Assembly: GCA_030609785.1 (NCBI GenBank)
Contig: JAUWTC010000064.1
Coordinates: 1-9,184 of the forward strand
Length of the DNA stretch: 9,184 nt
Direction: 5' to 3'
Origin: Holophagae bacterium
GTDB lineage: Bacteria > Acidobacteriota > Thermoanaerobaculia > Thermoanaerobaculales > Sulfomarinibacteraceae
This document shows, in pieces, positions 6,383 through 9,184 of the stretch; position 1 is the stretch's first letter; each line of letters opens with the position of its first letter. The notes under the pieces were generated by a model. It did no database searches and was not told where the DNA came from. It saw only the letters and a program-made list of their open reading frames with translations. The translations under genes and the position numbers were made by a program.

Positions 6383-7399
6383 ATGGAGGTCTACGAGATT
6401 CAGGGATCGTTTGGGATGGACAATCTGAAATGTGTAGAAAGGCCGGATCCGGATCCGGTTCCTGGTCACGGTCAGGTCCTGGTGCGAATGAAGGCAGCGT
6501 CCTTGAACTACCGTGATCTGATGATGGTCCGAGGTCACTACAATCCTCGGCAGCCACTCCCGTTGGTGCCCTGCTCTGACGGTGTCGGAGAGGTGGTTGG
6601 CGTCGGAGAGGGCGTCAAGCGGGTCGGCCAGGGCGACCGGGTTGCAACGGTTTTCTCCCAGACCTGGATCAGCGGCAAACCGACGGCCGAAAAACTCAGT
6701 GGAACGCTCGGCGGACCGATTGACGGAGCGCTTTCCGAAATGATGGTCCTCGACGCGGAGGGCGTTATCCCGGTGCCGAAATCTCTCAGTGATGTCGAGG
6801 GCGCCACGCTGCCCTGCGCCGCTCTGACAGCGTGGAGCGCACTTTCTGAGTTGGGTGACGTTTCGGCCGGCGACACCGTGCTCGTCCAGGGAACCGGGGG
6901 TGTTTCGATCTTTGCCTTGCAACTGGCGAAGATGCTGGGCGCCCGCGTGATCGCCACCTCCTCGACCGAGGCCAAACTCGATCGGCTCCGCTCCATGGGC
7001 GCCTGGGCCACGGTCAACTACGCCGATGACCCGCAGTGGGGCAAGACGGTTCGCCGTTTAACCGACGGCCGTGGTGTTGACCACATTGTCGAGGTCGGAG
7101 GGGCGGGCACGCTTTCCCAGTCGCTCAAGGCAGCTGCGGTCGGCGGTACCATCTCGGTCATCGGCGTGCTCTCCGGAATCTCGTCGGAGTTCAACATCAT
7201 CCCGTTGTTGATGCAGCACCTGAAACTCCAGGGCATCCTGGTCGGCTCCCGAGAGGGCTTCGAGCGCATGAACCGGGCCATCGAGACTCACGAACTCAAG
7301 CCGGTGATCGACCGGGTCTTCGACTTCGCCGATGTCCCGGAGGCCTTCGCCCACATGGCTTCGGGGGCACACTTCGGGAAGGTGTGTATCGGGTTTTGA
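6383..7399 (+). CDS. Medium-chain (MDR) NAD(P)-dependent oxidoreductase, zinc-free
   Basis: A 338-residue cytoplasmic enzyme of the alcohol dehydrogenase / quinone oxidoreductase superfamily. Seen: a GroES-like N-terminal domain (about 1-125) with SLNYRDLMMVRGHY around 41-53, and a Rossmann domain (about 135-270) with VQGTGGVSIFALQLAK near 168-183, the nucleotide-binding glycine motif. The position that carries a catalytic zinc Cys in classical alcohol dehydrogenases is Asn in LNYRD, and the usual GHE zinc-ligand segment reads CSDGVGE, so the active-site zinc is absent, as in quinone-oxidoreductase-like MDRs. The structural-zinc cysteine cluster is also missing. The substrate cannot be told; reduction of a quinone, enone or aldehyde with NAD(P)H is typical of relatives. 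The ATG at 6383 is chosen because GGGAGG at 6373-6378 lies 4 nt upstream; an ATG at 6362 lacks this. Divergent from the HD-GYP gene and convergent with the kinase gene. Confidence 0.93.
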   Translation: MEVYEIQGSFGMDNLKCVERPDPDPVPGHGQVLVRMKAASLNYRDLMMVRGHYNPRQPLPLVPCSDGVGEVVGVGEGVKRVGQGDRVATVFSQTWISGKPTAEKLSGTLGGPIDGALSEMMVLDAEGVIPVPKSLSDVEGATLPCAALTAWSALSELGDVSAGDTVLVQGTGGVSIFALQLAKMLGARVIATSSTEAKLDRLRSMGAWATVNYADDPQWGKTVRRLTDGRGVDHIVEVGGAGTLSQSLKAAAVGGTISVIGVLSGISSEFNIIPLLMQHLKLQGILVGSREGFERMNRAIETHELKPVIDRVFDFADVPEAFAHMASGAHFGKVCIGF

Positions 7400-7434
7400 C
7401 GACGACATCGATGTGGCCAGGAAAAGAAGACAAA

Positions 7435-7522
7435 TGAACCGCGAAGACGCAAAGACCGCAAAGGGAACGCAAAGAAGGTATTGAAATTAAAACTCTTAGC
7501 GCTCGTTGCGACAACCGGTTCA
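7435..7522. repeat. Second nonamer-based inverted repeat between convergent genes
   Basis: Begins TGAACCGCGAAGACGCAAAG and continues with further ACCGCAAAG and AACGCAAAG units, then an A/T-rich centre. It ends with a degenerate right arm finishing in CGGTTCA (7516-7522), the complement of the first bases of the left arm (TGAACCG, 7435-7441). It is the same family as 3089-3180 and, like it, sits between two convergent genes (oxidoreductase and kinase). The right arm is more decayed than in the other copy. Confidence 0.75.
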
Positions 7523-7543
7523 AGACTAGACCATTGGTTCATC

Positions 7544-7561
7544 GGTGGCAGTCCGCCATCC
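7544..7561. other. Hairpin in gap before kinase stop
   Basis: TGGC (7546-7549) pairs with GCCA (7555-7558) around a 5-nt loop, extended by GG/CC across one bulged T. Downstream, GCTAAAA and GCTAAGA (7580-7593) form a two-unit 7-nt repeat. The rest of 7523-7633 shows no ORF or recognised RNA. Role unknown; part of the gap between two converging transcripts. Confidence 0.3.
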
Positions 7562-7633
7562 TGGGTAGTTTTGCAAACGGCTAAAAGCTAAGAACTCTCT
7601 TCCCATCTTGCATAGAATCTCGTTGGTAAGAGA

Positions 7634-9184
7634 CTAACAACCGTTCAAAACATCTCTGACCCGTTCGATCAACTGGTTCGGGCTGAAGGGTTTCTCTATC
7701 AATGCGGCCTTCTCGTCGAGGCGTTCCAGGCGGTCGGGAGCCAGGTTGGTGTAGCCCGACATGAAAAGGACCCTGGGGACGAAGCCTCCCTCCCTCAGCT
7801 CCTGGACCAGCTCGATACCCCCCATGTTGGGCATGACTACATCGGTTAAAACCAGGTCGATCGGCCCGTCGTTCAACTCCCAGACCCCGAGGGCATCCAA
7901 TCCGTCCACCGCGCTGAGCACGGTGTAGCCGTTGGCCTCGAGGACGTTTGTCACCAGTGAGGCAACCGTTTCTTCGTCTTCGACGACCAGGATCGTCTCG
8001 GTGCCCCCTGGCGCCCTGGGGCGAGAGCTACTCTCGGCAACGGACAGTGGGCCGGCCGCAATCGGGAGAAAGGCCTTGAGGGTGGTCCCCTGATTCGGCC
8101 GGCTGGAGATGGTCACGGCGCCGTGGTCTTGACGGATGATGCCGTAGACGGTTGAAAGACCGAGGCCGGTGCCCCGGCCGACCTCCTTTGTCGTATAAAA
8201 AGGCTCAAAGGCTCTGCTGATCGTCTCCTCGTCCATCCCGGCGCCCGTATCTCGGACCGACAGCAGAGCGAAGCGCCCCGGCTCGATCGCCATAGAGGAT
8301 CCCGGTGGCGTTTCGGTCAGATTGACGGCCTCGATTGTCACATCAATGGCGCCGCCTTCGGGCATGGCGTCGCGAGCGTTGGTCATCAGGTTGACGATCA
8401 CCTGCTCCATCTGACCAGGATCGACCTTGACCGGCAGTGTCTCATCGGCCGGAACGACAGTCAGTCGAACGTCTTCGCCGATCAGGCGGTGCAAGAGTTG
8501 TTCGAGGTCGACCAGAAGAGCATTGAGGTCTACGACCCGCTGGTGGACTCTCTGTTTCCTCGAAAAGGCCAGCAACTGACGCACCAGGGATGCCGCACGC
8601 GTTGCCGCTTGCTGGATCTGATGCACACGGGCGAGGAGGTCCATTCGATCCTCGAGGCCCGACTCCAGAAGATCGCTGTGCCCGATGATGGCGACCAGGA
8701 GGTTATTGAAATCGTGAGCGATGCCGCCGGCAAGTTGGCCGACCGCATCCATCTTCTGTGCCTGGAGTAACTGCTCCTCAAGTTGTTTTCGCTCGGTGAT
8801 GTCACGCCAGACAGTGTGGAGGATCTTCTCGTTCTGTTCGCCCGCGGCCGTCAGCAGGACCTCGACCGGGAAGACCTCGCCGTCGGCGCGCCGGTGGTCC
8901 CACTCGAACCTGTGGCTGCCGTGTTCGAATGCCGTTGCAATCATCTCGTCGGCTTTTTCTCGAGAGTCCCGGCCGTCGGGTTGGGTGGGAGGGGACAACT
9001 CCGACGGGTGGGTTTGAAACACCTGATCACGGGTGTCGAAACGGAGCATTTCGACGGTGGATTGGTTGCAATCGACGAAATAACCGTCTTTGATGATCAG
9101 AATCGCGTCGGCCGATCGCTCGAACAGTTCGCGGTAGGGTTCGGCTCTACGTAACTCGCGCAGGCGAGAGCACTCCTGCTCCAG
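7634..9184 (-). CDS. Hybrid sensor histidine kinase with PAS and receiver domains (5' end outside window)
   Basis: The reading frame is open to the window edge, so the gene is partial; 516 C-terminal residues are visible. Order: a coiled-coil linker ([13 protein letters not shown], residues 1-13), a PAS domain (about 15-130, from [20 protein letters not shown] to [14 protein letters not shown]), HisKA with phospho-acceptor His157 in [11 protein letters not shown], and a HATPase_c domain with N-box Asn269 ([14 protein letters not shown]), G1 box DTGAGMD at 312 and G2 box GTGLGLS at 338-344. A receiver domain follows (about 396-515) with acidic VVEDEE, phospho-acceptor Asp448 (LTDVVMP), Ser476 (MSGYT) and Lys498 (KPFSP). 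All catalytic residues are present. AHDFNN and the kinase-receiver order resemble CckA-type hybrid kinases, which pass phosphate from His to the internal Asp and on to a histidine phosphotransfer protein. An ATG at 9049 falls inside the PAS domain and is not the start. Convergent with the oxidoreductase gene. Confidence 0.95.
   Translation of the reverse strand: MEQECSRLRELRRAEPYRELFERSADAILIIKDGYFVDCNQSTVEMLRFDTRDQVFQTHPSELSPPTQPDGRDSREKADEMIATAFEHGSHRFEWDHRRADGEVFPVEVLLTAAGEQNEKILHTVWRDITERKQLEEQLLQAQKMDAVGQLAGGIAHDFNNLLVAIIGHSDLLESGLEDRMDLLARVHQIQQAATRAASLVRQLLAFSRKQRVHQRVVDLNALLVDLEQLLHRLIGEDVRLTVVPADETLPVKVDPGQMEQVIVNLMTNARDAMPEGGAIDVTIEAVNLTETPPGSSMAIEPGRFALLSVRDTGAGMDEETISRAFEPFYTTKEVGRGTGLGLSTVYGIIRQDHGAVTISSRPNQGTTLKAFLPIAAGPLSVAESSSRPRAPGGTETILVVEDEETVASLVTNVLEANGYTVLSAVDGLDALGVWELNDGPIDLVLTDVVMPNMGGIELVQELREGGFVPRVLFMSGYTNLAPDRLERLDEKAALIEKPFSPNQLIERVRDVLNGC

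Noticed and set aside
7405..7414. Palindrome ACATCGATGT just after the oxidoreductase stop
   Set aside because: A 10-bp palindrome is short enough to occur by chance, and nothing around it suggests an operator.
7435..7590. Possible c-di-GMP (GEMM) riboswitch, because of GACGCAAAG and TTTGCAAAC strings near signalling genes
   Set aside because: The GCAAAG strings belong to the nonamer repeat family, the required paired elements are missing, and the site lies between the 3' ends of two convergent genes.

Overview
The window is GC-rich DNA with well-spaced genes on both strands, from what looks like an environmental Gram-negative bacterium. The evidence is an NDP-sugar epimerase for surface glycans, a protein with a Sec signal peptide, a c-di-GMP-type HD-GYP output protein and a hybrid histidine kinase. 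The mix of large sensory proteins, metabolic genes and repeat-filled gaps would suit Acidobacteriota or a deltaproteobacterial-type lineage, but no phylogenetic marker is present and this placement is a guess.

Layout: (1) 52-1086 (+), UDP-glucuronate 4-epimerase type enzyme. (2) 1087-1321, gap with two long-armed inverted repeats and a small hairpin. (3) 1322-1690 (-), possible small hypothetical gene. (4) 1777-3033 (+), imidazolonepropionase (hutI), bracketed by two copies of an octamer tandem repeat; the right copy encodes its C-terminus. (5) 3089-3180, nonamer-based inverted repeat between convergent genes. (6) 3229-3786 (-), secreted coiled-coil protein of unknown function. (7) 3860-4051, nested heptamer-based inverted repeats. 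(8) 4051-6234 (-), three GAF domains plus HD-GYP, with cysteine clusters in the first two GAF domains. (9) 6235-6382, divergent control region with a hexamer repeat. (10) 6383-7399 (+), zinc-free MDR oxidoreductase. (11) 7400-7633, a second copy of the nonamer inverted repeat. (12) 7634 to the window end (-), PAS - HisKA - HATPase - REC hybrid kinase whose 5' end lies outside.

The genes do not form one obvious operon: strands alternate and most neighbours are convergent or divergent. Two signalling proteins (a c-di-GMP phosphodiesterase candidate and a hybrid kinase) sit near a surface-sugar epimerase and a secreted coiled-coil protein. That is compatible with envelope or biofilm control, but the sequence does not prove a link.

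The most unusual property is the repeat content. Almost every gap has its own short tandem repeat family (periods 6, 7, 8 and 9), often arranged as large dyads, and two families run up to or into coding sequence. The second interesting point is the cysteine-rich tandem GAF sensor region attached to an intact HD-GYP domain. I found no CRISPR array, tRNA, rRNA, insertion sequence or recognisable phage gene.
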